64,000 bases of DNA, taken from contig JBGSNZ010000022.1 in assembly GCA_041739345.1 (NCBI GenBank), forward strand, positions 348,094-412,093, given 5' to 3'. The notes beneath the pieces were generated by a model. That model made no database searches. It was not told the origin of the DNA and saw only the letters and a list, made by a program, of their open reading frames with translations. Origin of the DNA: DIGJ01 sp041739345 (lineage in GTDB: Bacteria > Bacillota > Clostridia > Lachnospirales > Lachnospiraceae). This document shows, piece after piece, positions 63,997 to 64,000 of this stretch; the first letter of the stretch is position 1, and each line of letters starts with the position of its first letter. Made by a program: the position numbers and the translations under genes.

Positions 63997-64000
63997 ATGA
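63997..64000 (+). CDS. First codon of a gene continuing beyond the window
   Basis: Only the ATG and one more base are present. The start is supported by GGAGG eight bases upstream and a promoter-like element 43 bases upstream. Nothing can be said of its product. Confidence 0.4.

Overview
The window comes from a low-GC, anaerobic, spore-forming Firmicute. Gene content, ribosome-binding sites (mostly GGAGG-type, several TTG/GTG starts), CotF-type spore-coat genes, an oxygen-sensitive glycyl radical enzyme and fragments of a conjugative element point to Clostridia, most likely Lachnospiraceae related to Clostridium phytofermentans. That placement is inference; there is no rRNA gene here. I saw no tRNA, rRNA or CRISPR array.

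Layout. Bases 1-7.1 kb: the 3' part of a tandem acyltransferase, then a response regulator / histidine kinase / ABC ATPase / FtsX-permease module. 7.2-12.2 kb: a scar of a conjugative element (VirD4/TraG-like fragment), a LysR regulator divergent from an NmrA-like oxidoreductase with a palindrome between them, a MATE exporter and a small FtsX-permease remnant. 12.2-17.2 kb (minus strand): a second RR-HK-ABC-permease module with visibly higher GC. 17.4-18.6 kb: a membrane TPR-like protein and a GNAT protein. 18.7-23.7 kb: a third such module. 23.8-31.2 kb: UV endonuclease, a membrane-anchored serine hydrolase with its own two-component system, a toroid-like protein, a Crp/Fnr regulator and a DUF4386 protein. 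31.5-37.1 kb: a redox/metal group (CcdA-thioredoxin fusion, split chromate transporter, two-component system, secreted DUF2202 ferritin-like protein).

37.2-55.8 kb is the centrepiece: a glycyl-radical bacterial microcompartment locus for choline. CutC carries every residue I know for choline trimethylamine-lyase at the numbering used for the Desulfovibrio enzyme (Y208, D216, F395, C489, E491, T502, Y506, G821). It is accompanied by its activase CutD, two aldehyde dehydrogenase paralogues (one lacking the catalytic Cys), PduL, EutP, EutQ, EutJ, an EutT-like protein, PduS, and eight shell proteins (four BMC-H, two permuted EutS-like, one BMC-T, one BMC-P). Two tandem DMT-like permeases lead the operon, and an iron alcohol dehydrogenase is transcribed divergently. 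Expected flow: choline to trimethylamine plus acetaldehyde inside the shell; acetaldehyde to acetyl-CoA (NADH made) or ethanol (NADH used); acetyl-CoA to acetyl phosphate to acetate plus ATP. The operon ends in an 18-bp perfect terminator. A two-hairpin element with a possible H-type pseudoknot lies between eutJ and the second EutS-like gene.

55.9-64 kb: a single 1000-residue reading frame fusing a major-facilitator permease to a family-2 glycoside hydrolase, a proline-rich tripeptide-repeat protein, a DEAD-box helicase, a three-cysteine LarE, two small spore-coat-type proteins, a decayed amidohydrolase, and the first codon of a further gene at the right edge.
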